Shown: positions 26,189-34,633 of the stretch, in pieces | Position numbering within the stretch: the first letter of the stretch is position 1 | How the letters are laid out: each line of letters begins with the position of its first letter | Assembly (NCBI GenBank): GCA_910585435.1 | Contig: CAJUEJ010000007.1 | Span: 1-64,000 of the forward strand | Reading direction: 5' to 3' | DNA length: 64,000 nucleotides | From: an uncultured Hungatella sp. | Lineage (GTDB): Bacteria; Bacillota; Clostridia; Lachnospirales; Lachnospiraceae | Notes under the pieces: model-generated | Told to the model about the DNA's origin: nothing | Seen by the model: only the letters and a program-made list of their open reading frames with translations | Database searches by the model: none | Program-made: the position numbers and the translations under genes

Positions 26189-26242
26189 TTTATCTACTCC
26201 TTTTCCTTTTTATTAACAGCATATCGCTGTCATATACTTAAA

Positions 26243-27142
26243 TCAACCCTTTACAGAACCGAGCATAACGCCCTTTACAAAATACTTCTGCAGCCATGGA
26301 TATACGCAGATGATCGGCAGGGTAGCCACAACCACACAGCACATCTTTAAGGACTGGGACATAACCTGGGTACCGATACCCTCGCCGTTGCCCCCTGCAT
26401 TGGCAAGTTCATCTGCAAACAGCAGGTTCCTCAGACGAAGCTGCAATGTAAATTTATCCGGAGATGTAATATAAATCAAAGCGTCAAAGTAGCTGTTCCA
26501 GTAGTTAACCGCATAGAACAGGCCTATGGTTGCAATAATCGGAACAGACAGAGGCAAGATGATCTTAAACAGGATCTGCATCTCATTGGCCCCGTCGATT
26601 CTTGCCGCCTCTTCCAGCTCTGTGGGAAGCTGCCGGAAGAAGGTTCTCATAACGATAAAGTTAAACACATTCACTGCCTGAGGAATAAACAGGGAGGTCA
26701 GGCTGTCATACATGCCAAGTCCCTTTACCACCAGGAAAGTAGGGATGATACCGCCGCTGAAATACATGGTAAACAAAATCAGTCCGGACAGAATCCCCTT
26801 GCCGGGAAGGTAATCCCTGGACAGCGCATAGGCCGCTGCGATGGTTAAGATCAAACCGATAAGCGTACCCATAATGGTGGTAAATATGGTCACCCACATG
26901 GCGCTCCATATCTGGGAATTCTTCATAATGGTCTGATACGCCGTTAACGAGATATCAATCGGGTAGAAGGTAACCTTTCCGGACAACACCGCGTTGTAGC
27001 CGGAAAACGAATACGCAACTACATTCAGGAAAGGATAGAGACAGATAAATGCAAGCACTGTCAGGAAAAAATAATTCAGGAACTTTCCGATTGTGAATTT
27101 ATTCTTCTTTTTATTCATAGTAGAAGTTGCTTCTTGTGCCAT
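26243..27142 (-). CDS. Carbohydrate ABC transporter permease, LplC/MalG type
   Basis: Inner-membrane permease of 299 aa with six predicted helices. The first is at about residues 18-39 (NYFFLTVLAFICLYPFLNVV). The EAA loop that docks the ATPase is EAARIDGANEMQILFKIILP (about 185-204). The C-terminus KYFVKGVMLGSVKG is typical of this family. It pairs with the LplB-type permease 16 bp upstream. No ATPase gene is in the operon, so a shared MsmK-type ATPase elsewhere probably powers it. Confidence 0.95.
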   Translation of the reverse strand: MAQEATSTMNKKKNKFTIGKFLNYFFLTVLAFICLYPFLNVVAYSFSGYNAVLSGKVTFYPIDISLTAYQTIMKNSQIWSAMWVTIFTTIMGTLIGLILTIAAAYALSRDYLPGKGILSGLILFTMYFSGGIIPTFLVVKGLGMYDSLTSLFIPQAVNVFNFIVMRTFFRQLPTELEEAARIDGANEMQILFKIILPLSVPIIATIGLFYAVNYWNSYFDALIYITSPDKFTLQLRLRNLLFADELANAGGNGEGIGTQVMSQSLKMCCVVVATLPIICVYPWLQKYFVKGVMLGSVKG

Positions 27143-27158
27143 CTTTCTTCCTCCTTCC

Positions 27159-28109
27159 TTAGATGATTCCCTCTTCGCCGATCAGCTTCGCAAACCAGTC
27201 CGCCAGAACCAGGATTGCAATGTTAACAAGTGACTGGAACAAACCGATGGCCGTAGCGTCGCTGTATTTTGCTCTCACGATACCGATTCGGTAGATATAA
27301 GTACTGATAACCTCAGACACACCCATAACCTTGTCATTGCCCAACAACAGAGGCGCATCCAGGCCGATGGTCATCATCTTGGAGATCTGGAGGATCAGCA
27401 TGGTCACAACAACAGACTTAATCATCGGAAGGGTTATGTACCAGATTCTCTGAAGGTTGGTAGCTCCGTCAAGGTAAGCCGCCTCATAAAGAGACTCATC
27501 CACACCTGTGAGGGCTGCCAGATAAATGATGGTTCCCCATCCGATCTCCTTCCACACCTGGAGGATAACATAGGTAAACATCCACCAGCCTTCGCTGCTT
27601 AAGAAAGGAATCTTGCTTCCGCCCATGGAAGAGATAATATTGTTGATAGTACCGTCATTCTGGGTAAACAGGTTGGTGGCAATACCGGCAACAACAACCC
27701 AGGAAATAAAGTGGGGCAGATACAGAACGCTCTGGGTAAGCTTCTTAAACTTCATGCCCGCAACCTCATTCAGCATCAGAGATACGATGATTGTGAGCGG
27801 GAAGTTGATAGCCAGAGTCATCAGGTTCAGCACCAAAGTATTCTTGATGGCGCTCCAGAAGTTAGCGTCTGCAAACACCTTCTGGAATGTGGTAAAGCCC
27901 CACCACTTGCTGCCGAACATGCCCTTGAAAATGTTGTAGTCCTGGAATGCGATGGTGATTCCATACATCGGGACATACTTGAAAACAATGAAATACACAA
28001 TTACCGGAAGCAGCATCAGATACAGCCATCTGCACTTCCACATCTGGGCCATGGTCTGCTGCGTCGTGCGCTTATGCACGTACTGGCCCTGTCCTTGTTG
28101 TCTTTTCAT
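27159..28109 (-). CDS. Carbohydrate ABC transporter permease, LplB type
   Basis: First gene of the operon, 316 aa. A basic N-terminus leads into helix 1 (about 30-48; YLMLLPVIVYFIVFKY), with six helices in all. The EAA loop is EAAYLDGATNLQRIWYITLP (about 214-233). AAAGGAGGGGAAGA precedes the ATG. A consensus promoter lies about 230 bp upstream, leaving a long untranslated leader with a small hairpin (28203-28222). It acts with the downstream permease and lipoprotein to import an oligosaccharide. Confidence 0.95.
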   Translation of the reverse strand: MKRQQGQGQYVHKRTTQQTMAQMWKCRWLYLMLLPVIVYFIVFKYVPMYGITIAFQDYNIFKGMFGSKWWGFTTFQKVFADANFWSAIKNTLVLNLMTLAINFPLTIIVSLMLNEVAGMKFKKLTQSVLYLPHFISWVVVAGIATNLFTQNDGTINNIISSMGGSKIPFLSSEGWWMFTYVILQVWKEIGWGTIIYLAALTGVDESLYEAAYLDGATNLQRIWYITLPMIKSVVVTMLILQISKMMTIGLDAPLLLGNDKVMGVSEVISTYIYRIGIVRAKYSDATAIGLFQSLVNIAILVLADWFAKLIGEEGII

Positions 28110-28344
28110 TCTTCCCCTCCTTTAAAAATTAATATTTATAGCTTGGGTGGAGCAAACCGCCCCACAAAAGAACGCAGCTATACAGACTATGCCTGCGCGG
28201 GGATCTGTCAAAATGTGGCAGATACCAAGGCTATCCACGGACAAATCCTCTGGCTTCTTGATATATCTAATATTGCCAAAGGATTGGTATATTCGCACAA
28301 ACACTCTACAATTTTTTCTTTATTTACCTGCTTTTCTTGGAATA

Positions 28345-28373
28345 ATTCTACTACTTGTATGCAAGTTTGTCAA
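28345..28373 (-). promoter_or_regulatory. Promoter of the LplB-type sugar operon
   Basis: TTGACA (28368-28373), 17 bases, then TAGAAT (28345-28350) on the minus strand. Transcription would start near 28338, giving a leader of about 230 nt before the first permease. The 13-mer ATTGTATAGTTTC lies just upstream (28389-28401). The rest of the 28110-28456 gap shows no open frame I trust. Confidence 0.75.
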
Positions 28374-28458
28374 TAGGGGATTGGATAAATTGTATAGTTT
28401 CAAATATGGGGAAATGTGGTATGAAAACACTGTTTCCCCAGCGGCGTCAACCGACTTT

Positions 28459-28511
28459 AAAAAAATATGGCCTGCTTTCGCTCCCCATATCATAAAGAAC
28501 AAAAGCAGGCC
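28459..28511 (-). terminator. Terminator after the GH2 gene
   Basis: The 10-bp perfect stem GGCCTGCTTT (28469-28478) pairs with AAAGCAGGCC (28502-28511). On the minus strand it is followed by a T7 run. It lies 9 bases after the GH2 stop. Confidence 0.9.
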
Positions 28512-28519
28512 TGTCTCCA

Positions 28520-30787
28520 CTACGCCTCCACTACCACCTGTGCATCCGCTCCCAGTAACCCTTCCGCAAATGCATACACCGCGATTCTGCCTCTTCCGGT
28601 AACCCGCAGCACCACAGAAGCCTTCCCCTGATTCATATGCACCCTGTCTGCTCCATAAGGCTCCATATTGCACAGATATCCATTATCCACCCCTTCGATC
28701 ACACAAGGCCCCTCCACGCTGAAGCGAACCTCTCCGCTCTCCCTGGGATTCATATTCCCGTCTCTGTCCATTGCCGCCACCGTAAACAAAAGCTGTGCCG
28801 GCAGCCTGGCCGGAGCCTCTCCCCTGTCCACAAACGCAAGCCTTGAAGACGCCCCGCTGGTAACCAGCCGATGGCTGCACACCACCTTCCCGTCATTCAC
28901 GCCTTCCACCAGAACAGTCCCTGGCTCCAGAGGCAAAAAGCCATTGATAATCCGGCTCTCACACTCCCCCGGCCTGGGAATATCAAAATACTTCCCGTTG
29001 ACAGACAGACGCACTTCCTGGCAGTTGGAAAAAATCATATAAGGCATGGGAATCTTCGTAAACATAGGATAATTCCAGCAGTCCGAAAGCGGCATCTCCG
29101 ACCACGGCTCCCTCACAATCTCCGCCTTCCTGGTATAATCCAGAACAGAGATATGAACCATGGGCTTCTCGCTCCAATAGCTTTCCCACAGATAAGAAAT
29201 CGGCTTGCGCACCAGATTACTCTGAATCAAAGCCCCGGCCCATCCCTTAGAAGGAAATCCCATAGACTCTCCCAGATAATCCACCCCGGCCCACAGATAA
29301 CCTCCTACACAAAAATCATTTCTCTCCACATCCATCCAGGGGTTCTCCGTACTATAATTAAAATAGTGGTCATAACTCCCCTTAAAGAACAGATACACCT
29401 CTGTCCCCAGAATCAGCTTATCCGGCATCTCCTTATGGATCGCTTCATACCACTGCTCCTGATAATTGCAGCCGATAATATCCACAATCTCCCCGATCCG
29501 CTTCACAGCCTGAACCTTATCTGCAACCAGCTCCTCCACCGGCTCCCCCTGAAAGCTCCGGTAATGAGGAGACATAGCCACCGTAACTGGCCTGGTATCC
29601 AGACTTCTCACCTTGCCGCAAAGCCCCTTTAGGATATCCAGCATAGGCTCCGCCCCCTGATCCTCAATCTCATTCCCCACGCTCCACATCACCACAGAAG
29701 GCCGGTTCCTGTCCCTCAGAATCAGATAAGCCAGATCCTCCTCCCAGTCCGTCTCATAAAACCGGGAATAAGCCCCCGAAACCCACTTATCAAAGCACTC
29801 ATCCAACACATAAAATCCCATCCGGTCACACAGATCCATCATCTCCGCAGAAGGAATATTGTGGCTGGTCCGTATGGCGTTGCACCCCATGCCCTTCAGC
29901 ACCCGAAGCCTCTTCTCCAGAAGCGCCCCTGTAACCGCCGCTCCCACACAGCCCCCGTCATGGTGAAGGCATACCCCCTTCAGCTTCACCGCCTCCCCAT
30001 TCACAAACATCCCTTCTCCAGATCGAAACTCCACATGCCGGAACCCGACATTCATCTCCAAAGTCTGTCCCGGAACAGATATCTTCAGCTTATAAAGCCT
30101 GGGCTCCTCTGCACTCCATGGCCTTACATCCAGATTCTCCACTGACAGCCCCCCATCCCGCAGGCCGACAGGGTCAAATACCCCTTCCAGTTCAGCAGAA
30201 ACCTCTTCTCCCTTACCATCCACCTGCAGGACAAGCTTTCCCTTCCCATCCAGAAAATCCGCCGTCACCCGGACATCCTCGATCCCCAGATACGTCTCCG
30301 GAACCTCCAAAAGCTCCACCTTCCGGTAAATCCCACATCCACTATACCACCGGTCCGTAATAGTCACCGAATTATCCACCCGTACCGCCACCAGGTTCTC
30401 CCCTTCCTCAATAACATCCGTCACCTCCAGAGAAAACCCGCTATACCCATACTGATGTTCCCCCAAAACCACTCCATTCATATACACCCTGCACCGCTCA
30501 AACACCCCATCAAACCGAAGAAAATACCTCTTCCCCTCCTTCTTCCCCTCCAAAACCAGATGCTTCCGATACCACCCAATCCCCCATCTGTCCAAAAATC
30601 CCTGGGCCTGCGGCCCAAACTCCCACCGCGGATCCGCCTCCATATCCCTTTTCAGCTCTCTCCTAACCGCCCAGTCATGAGGAATCTCCACTCTCTCCCA
30701 CTCCCCATCATCCAGCTCCGCCTTAAACCCATCCCTGGCATCCCCCTCAAAAAACAACCAATCCCCATACAATTCCATATTCACCAT
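28520..30787 (-). CDS. Glycoside hydrolase family 2 (beta-galactosidase/beta-glucuronidase-like)
   Basis: Cytosolic exo-glycosidase of 755 aa; no signal peptide. An N-terminal sugar-binding domain (about residues 5-165; PHDWAV, GIGWYRKHL, RFDGVFERCRVYMNG) is followed by an immunoglobulin-like domain and the catalytic barrel. The acid/base glutamate is in VMWSVGNEIED and the likely nucleophile in LILGTEVYLF. C-terminal immunoglobulin-like domains follow. I chose the ATG at 30787 (MVNMELYGDW) because AGGAGG lies 8 bases upstream; a frame to 30823 lacks support. It closes the second sugar locus and is separated from its permeases by the long hairpin. The exact sugar is uncertain. Confidence 0.92.
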   Translation of the reverse strand: MVNMELYGDWLFFEGDARDGFKAELDDGEWERVEIPHDWAVRRELKRDMEADPRWEFGPQAQGFLDRWGIGWYRKHLVLEGKKEGKRYFLRFDGVFERCRVYMNGVVLGEHQYGYSGFSLEVTDVIEEGENLVAVRVDNSVTITDRWYSGCGIYRKVELLEVPETYLGIEDVRVTADFLDGKGKLVLQVDGKGEEVSAELEGVFDPVGLRDGGLSVENLDVRPWSAEEPRLYKLKISVPGQTLEMNVGFRHVEFRSGEGMFVNGEAVKLKGVCLHHDGGCVGAAVTGALLEKRLRVLKGMGCNAIRTSHNIPSAEMMDLCDRMGFYVLDECFDKWVSGAYSRFYETDWEEDLAYLILRDRNRPSVVMWSVGNEIEDQGAEPMLDILKGLCGKVRSLDTRPVTVAMSPHYRSFQGEPVEELVADKVQAVKRIGEIVDIIGCNYQEQWYEAIHKEMPDKLILGTEVYLFFKGSYDHYFNYSTENPWMDVERNDFCVGGYLWAGVDYLGESMGFPSKGWAGALIQSNLVRKPISYLWESYWSEKPMVHISVLDYTRKAEIVREPWSEMPLSDCWNYPMFTKIPMPYMIFSNCQEVRLSVNGKYFDIPRPGECESRIINGFLPLEPGTVLVEGVNDGKVVCSHRLVTSGASSRLAFVDRGEAPARLPAQLLFTVAAMDRDGNMNPRESGEVRFSVEGPCVIEGVDNGYLCNMEPYGADRVHMNQGKASVVLRVTGRGRIAVYAFAEGLLGADAQVVVEA

Positions 30788-30860
30788 CAATTCATCCTCC
30801 TTACATCCATTTTTTCCTGCCATCCTATTTCTACCACCAAAACCTCTATTTTCTCTCCCT

Positions 30861-30951
30861 AGTACTCCAATTTCTAGCCGGATGGAGTATCAGTACTGCC
30901 TTGCAAAAATTCCGGTAAATTCAACACTCTCTATTTCCTCAAGGCAGTACT
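30861..30951. repeat. Cluster of overlapping inverted repeats built on AGTACT
   Basis: AGTACTGCCTTG (30892-30903) pairs perfectly with CAAGGCAGTACT (30940-30951). A second, competing hairpin forms from TACTCC (30863-30868) and GGAGTA (30884-30889). AGTACT, itself a palindrome, occurs at 30861, 30892 and 30946. The cluster lies in the untranslated DNA before the GH2 gene. Confidence 0.7.
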
Positions 30952-31035
30952 AGATTATCAAAAATATCCCCCACAGCCTGGTTTTACATTACCCTCTCTC
31001 GATTATCGTTTGCCCCCCTGGCCTGGCAGCAACCA

Positions 31036-31233
31036 GCTCCGGAACCAGTTCCATTTGGTTTGCATTTGCAGGAGACATAGAACCTCTTAGCTTATGGAAA
31101 TCTGCGTTAGGAGCAAAAATCCGCATGTCTGAGCGAAGCGAGTTCGGATTTTTGCTCCTGCCCTTAGCAGATTTTATAAGCTTAGAGGTTCTGGCTCCGA
31201 AACCCGCAAACCAAATGGAACTGGTTCCGGAGC
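31036..31233. repeat. 198-bp near-perfect long hairpin (MITE-like or structured RNA)
   Basis: The outer arms are 28-bp perfect inverted repeats (31036-31063 and 31206-31233). A middle block pairs 16 of 17 bases (31079-31095 with 31176-31192). An inner block pairs 14 of 14 (31110-31123 with 31145-31158). The tip contains GCGAAGC, a sequence known to form very stable mini-hairpins. Short GATTATCG/CGATAATC inverted ends lie further out (31001-31008 and 31254-31261). It fills the gap between the sugar permease operon and GH2, and an 87-codon frame inside it is a by-product of the symmetry. Confidence 0.9.
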
Positions 31234-31266
31234 GTACCCCCCGCCACCCCACCCGATAATCACATC

Positions 31267-32100
31267 TTACCCTTTCACCCCCGCCGCAGCAATCCCCTCA
31301 ATAAAGTACTTCTGCGCAAACACATACAACAGCACAATCGGAATCAGCGACATAGTAGTAGCCGCCATAATCAGCGTATACTCTGTCCCGTTCTCCTGCT
31401 GAAACATCCGAATCCCCACCTGCAAAGTAAACTTCTCCTTCTCATTCAAAAAAATAAGCGGCCCCGTAAACTCATTCCAGGAATCCAAAAACTTCAGTGT
31501 CACCAAAGTAGCCAGCGCCGATTTAGACAAGGGCAGTACAATCTTAGACAAAATCCTGAAATCCTTGGCCCCGTCAATCCTTGCCGCCTCGATCAGCGAA
31601 TCCGGAATACTCACAAAAAACTGTCTCAGCAAAAACACCCCGAAGGGCGAAAAACAATGCAAAATAATCAACGCCGCATGGGAATTCAAAAGATTCAGCT
31701 TATTCATCAACTCATACTGAGGAATCATAGTCACCTGATAAGGAATCATCATGGTAGCCAGATACAGCATAAACAGAAAATCCCTCCCCTTAAACCGCAG
31801 CTTGGCAAAGGCATAGGCCGACAATGCACAGGTAATCACCTGCCCCATAGTAGAAAACACCGCAATCTTCGCCGTATTCACATAAAACGTCACAAAGGGA
31901 ATCTTCTTAAGCACATCCCCATAATTCTTCCACATCCAGGTACTTGGAAACAGATTCATAGGAACTGCAAACAGCTCCGCCTTGGGCTTTAACGATCCAA
32001 TCACCATCCACAAAAAGGGAAACAGCATGGTAGCGCCAATCAACACCAAAATTATAAAAATAACCGGATAAAAAACATACTTTTTCATCTTCATTGACAT
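31267..32100 (-). CDS. Carbohydrate ABC transporter permease, MalG type
   Basis: Permease of 277 aa with six predicted helices; helix 1 lies at about residues 8-30. The EAA loop is EAARIDGAKDFRILSKIVLP (about 169-188), and the C-terminus KYFIEGIAAAGVKG is typical. GGGAGGTGAAG lies before the ATG. It is separated from its partner permease by 15 bp. It is the last gene before the long hairpin. No ATPase is encoded in the locus. Confidence 0.95.
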   Translation of the reverse strand: MSMKMKKYVFYPVIFIILVLIGATMLFPFLWMVIGSLKPKAELFAVPMNLFPSTWMWKNYGDVLKKIPFVTFYVNTAKIAVFSTMGQVITCALSAYAFAKLRFKGRDFLFMLYLATMMIPYQVTMIPQYELMNKLNLLNSHAALIILHCFSPFGVFLLRQFFVSIPDSLIEAARIDGAKDFRILSKIVLPLSKSALATLVTLKFLDSWNEFTGPLIFLNEKEKFTLQVGIRMFQQENGTEYTLIMAATTMSLIPIVLLYVFAQKYFIEGIAAAGVKG

Positions 32101-32115
32101 CTCTGCTTCACCTCC

Positions 32116-33012
32116 CTATTGATTGACCCATTTTTTCTGGCCCACAAACTGAATCAGTGTCATAACTAAAATAATAAAAAACAGAATAAACGCAGCCGAG
32201 CTTGCATACCCAAACCGATAATCCACAAAGGATTTGTTGTAAATATAATACGCCAGAACATTGGTAGCCCGCCCCGGCCCTCCCTGAGTCATAGCCATAA
32301 TCACATCGAACACCTTAAACGAGCTAATCATCTGTGTCACCAGACAGAAGAATACGGTGGGAGACAGCATAGGCAGGGTGATATAAGCAAACCGCTGTCC
32401 CGCGTCTGCCCCGTCCAGCTTGGCCGCCTCATACAGCTCCACGCTGATTCCCTGAAGTCCTGCCAGAAGAATGATGGCATTATACCCCATAGAACGCCAG
32501 ATAGTCACAATCTCCACAGAAATCAGCGCCCACGCGGAAGAGGAGATCCACTTTGGCGGTTCCTGCACTCCAAAAAGCATCAGCGCCTGGTTGACAGGCC
32601 CATAGTTGGCAAGGACCATAGACCATACCAACCCGATAGCAATCATGGATGTAACCTGCGGAAGAAAATAAACCGTCCGAAATACCTTGATACCCGGAAT
32701 CTTGATATTCATCAAAAGCGCCATAAGAATGCCGAACACAATAGACAGCGGCACAGTAACCACCGTATACCAGAGAGTATTTTTTAAGGAAATATTAAAC
32801 GACTCATCCCCAAACAGGCTCATATAATTTTTCAGTCCGATAAAATCCATAGTGGCAAATCCGTCCCAGTTCGTCAGGCTGATTACGAAAGCCCGGAACA
32901 CCGGATATAAAATAAAAATAAGAAAGCCGATTAAGTTAGGCAGCAAAAACAAAATCGCCGTCTTTTGCTGCCTTCTTAAATAGGCAGGCATCTTCGCTTT
33001 TACATTTGTCAT
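32116..33012 (-). CDS. Carbohydrate ABC transporter permease, MalF/UgpA type
   Basis: Permease of 298 aa. I chose the ATG at 33012 (MTNVKAKM) because AAAGGAG lies 7 bases upstream; an in-frame extension to 33069 would read through the hairpin after the binding-protein gene. Helix 1 lies at about 18-38 (ILFLLPNLIGFLIFILYP) and the EAA loop is EAAKLDGADAGQRFAYITLP. It imports the ligand of the adjacent lipoprotein together with the downstream permease. Confidence 0.95.
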   Translation of the reverse strand: MTNVKAKMPAYLRRQQKTAILFLLPNLIGFLIFILYPVFRAFVISLTNWDGFATMDFIGLKNYMSLFGDESFNISLKNTLWYTVVTVPLSIVFGILMALLMNIKIPGIKVFRTVYFLPQVTSMIAIGLVWSMVLANYGPVNQALMLFGVQEPPKWISSSAWALISVEIVTIWRSMGYNAIILLAGLQGISVELYEAAKLDGADAGQRFAYITLPMLSPTVFFCLVTQMISSFKVFDVIMAMTQGGPGRATNVLAYYIYNKSFVDYRFGYASSAAFILFFIILVMTLIQFVGQKKWVNQ

Positions 33013-33065
33013 ATAAGTCTCCTTTCTTCCAAACCATTTTCCTTTGCTGCCATCCTCCTCTGATA

Positions 33066-33098
33066 GCAAAAGCCGCCTGGAATTCAGGCGGCTTTTGC
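33066..33098 (-). terminator. Intercistronic hairpin between binding protein and permeases
   Basis: The 14-bp perfect stem GCAAAAGCCGCCTG (33066-33079) pairs with CAGGCGGCTTTTGC (33085-33098), loop 5. It directly follows the binding-protein gene. It has no long T run, so it probably gives partial termination or stabilises the upstream message. Confidence 0.7.
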
Positions 33099-33142
33099 AT
33101 CCATTCCCATTCGTGGCGGTGACAGCCAGACCTCATGGGGAT

Positions 33143-34525
33143 TTACTGTGCGTTCAGCACCTCATCCTGCATACGCTTCTTGCTGTTTGCCTCTGTTGTC
33201 TCGATATCCTGCTCACCAATCAGATACAGAGAGACCTCTTCCTTGATGATATTAGTTACGGAGTTATAATACTCGTCACAGGGAACCTGAGAAATAATCT
33301 TCTGATTTACAATGTACTCAATATGCTCCGGAGCCGTCTTCCCCTCTGTGTAGGTGGCAATGGTCTCTTCCGACTGCCAGGCCGGGAAATAGTCATTGTC
33401 CAGAAGCAGATCCGCACCCTCTGCCCCTGCACAGTAGGAGATAAAATCAAAGGCGACCTCCGGGTTTTTCGCATTCTGAGCCACCATCAGGAGACCAGGC
33501 GCGCCTGGAGTAGCCGCTTCCTCGCCCTCCCAGTGGGGAAGGGGAGCAATATCATATTTTACGTCGCCGTCGCCGTTGGCGATGGAGGTATTCAGCATCT
33601 CCACGCCCCAGTCACCGGTAAAATACATGCCGTATTTTCCCTGAAGGAAATTACCTGTATAGTCAGCGCCGGACTCGCTTGCCATATCCTCATAGGGAGG
33701 CTGGTAGCCTGCATCCGACAGGCTCTTGCAGAACTGGGCAGCCTCCATCCAGTCATGAAGCTCATCGTCATTTACCGGGTTGGTAGCCCCTTTGCTGTTG
33801 GCCGGGACCCTCCACCACAGGCTGGTAGGCTGGAAGTTTAAAGAACCGTAAATCTTGTTGGCGCCCTCTCCGCTGGTAAGCTTTCCTGCAATGTCATAGT
33901 ACTCCTCCCAGGTCCAGTCACCCTCCGGATACGGTACGCCTGCTGCATCAAAAATATCTTTGTTGTAATAAACCACCCAGGAGCTTGTCTTATATGGAAG
34001 GGCATAGGTCTTCCCGTCGATAGCTATAGACTCCAGCGTCCCCTCATAGCCGCTTGTATCCGTGCCGTTAGCTGCAATCATGTCATCCAGGGCCATAACC
34101 GATCCCTTGGCCTGCACCTGGGCCAGGCTTGGCGGAGAAGATACGCCAAAGCAATCGATGTCACCGCCTCCGGAAAATGCAGTCAGAAGCTTTGTCATAT
34201 AGTCATTGCTGGGTATAAACTGGCACTTGATGGTCACATTGGGATGATTGGCCATATAGGCATCTGCCAGCTTTGTAAAAATACCCTCCTCATCTGACCA
34301 GGCATAAAAATTCAGAGTAACCGCTTCATCTCCTCCTCCGGCCTCATCTCCTTTCGAGGCCACTGTGGTCTCCGCCCCTGCCGCCGCTGTGGTGGCACCT
34401 CCGCCTGTGTTTCCGCTATTTTGGCTGTCTCCGCTTCCACCGCTTGTGTTTCCTCCCCCACAGGCCGTAAGCCCGAGAACCATAGCCGCGCTCAAAGCAA
34501 TGGCTGCCGTCTTTTTAAGTCTCAT
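33143..34525 (-). CDS. Sugar-binding lipoprotein of the second ABC transporter
   Basis: Extracellular solute-binding protein of 460 aa. The signal peptide ends in lipobox LGLTACGGG (cysteine at about residue 22), followed by a Gly/Ser/Thr/Ala-rich linker to about residue 65. The ATG at 34525 follows GGGAGGATTTATCT; a frame to 34618 is unsupported. It is clearly related to the membrane-anchored protein encoded at 37863-39149: both share VPYPEGDWTWE, a GSLN...WWRVP segment and an FPAW/FLPAW block. It heads the transporter operon and should deliver the sugar to the two permeases. Confidence 0.94.
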   Translation of the reverse strand: MRLKKTAAIALSAAMVLGLTACGGGNTSGGSGDSQNSGNTGGGATTAAAGAETTVASKGDEAGGGDEAVTLNFYAWSDEEGIFTKLADAYMANHPNVTIKCQFIPSNDYMTKLLTAFSGGGDIDCFGVSSPPSLAQVQAKGSVMALDDMIAANGTDTSGYEGTLESIAIDGKTYALPYKTSSWVVYYNKDIFDAAGVPYPEGDWTWEEYYDIAGKLTSGEGANKIYGSLNFQPTSLWWRVPANSKGATNPVNDDELHDWMEAAQFCKSLSDAGYQPPYEDMASESGADYTGNFLQGKYGMYFTGDWGVEMLNTSIANGDGDVKYDIAPLPHWEGEEAATPGAPGLLMVAQNAKNPEVAFDFISYCAGAEGADLLLDNDYFPAWQSEETIATYTEGKTAPEHIEYIVNQKIISQVPCDEYYNSVTNIIKEEVSLYLIGEQDIETTEANSKKRMQDEVLNAQ

Positions 34526-34633
34526 AGATAAATCCTCCCTTTCCACATTTTCTATACCCTGACTATACCAGAACCTTCCCCCTGGAGGAATTCTAAAAAG
34601 TGCGCTCTCCCATTGCAAAAAATGCGATTTTTG

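Noticed and set aside
28110..28344. Riboswitch in the long leader of the LplB-type operon
   Set aside because: Only a small 8-bp hairpin (28203-28222) was found, and no known riboswitch core could be recognised.
28637..30862. Several long plus-strand open frames opposite the GH2 gene
   Set aside because: They are shadows caused by biased codon use in the GH2 gene: Pro/Leu/His/Ser-rich and without ribosome binding sites or recognisable domains.
30989..31252. 87-codon minus-strand open frame
   Set aside because: It runs through the 198-bp inverted repeat; both arms translate only because of the symmetry, and it has no ribosome binding site.
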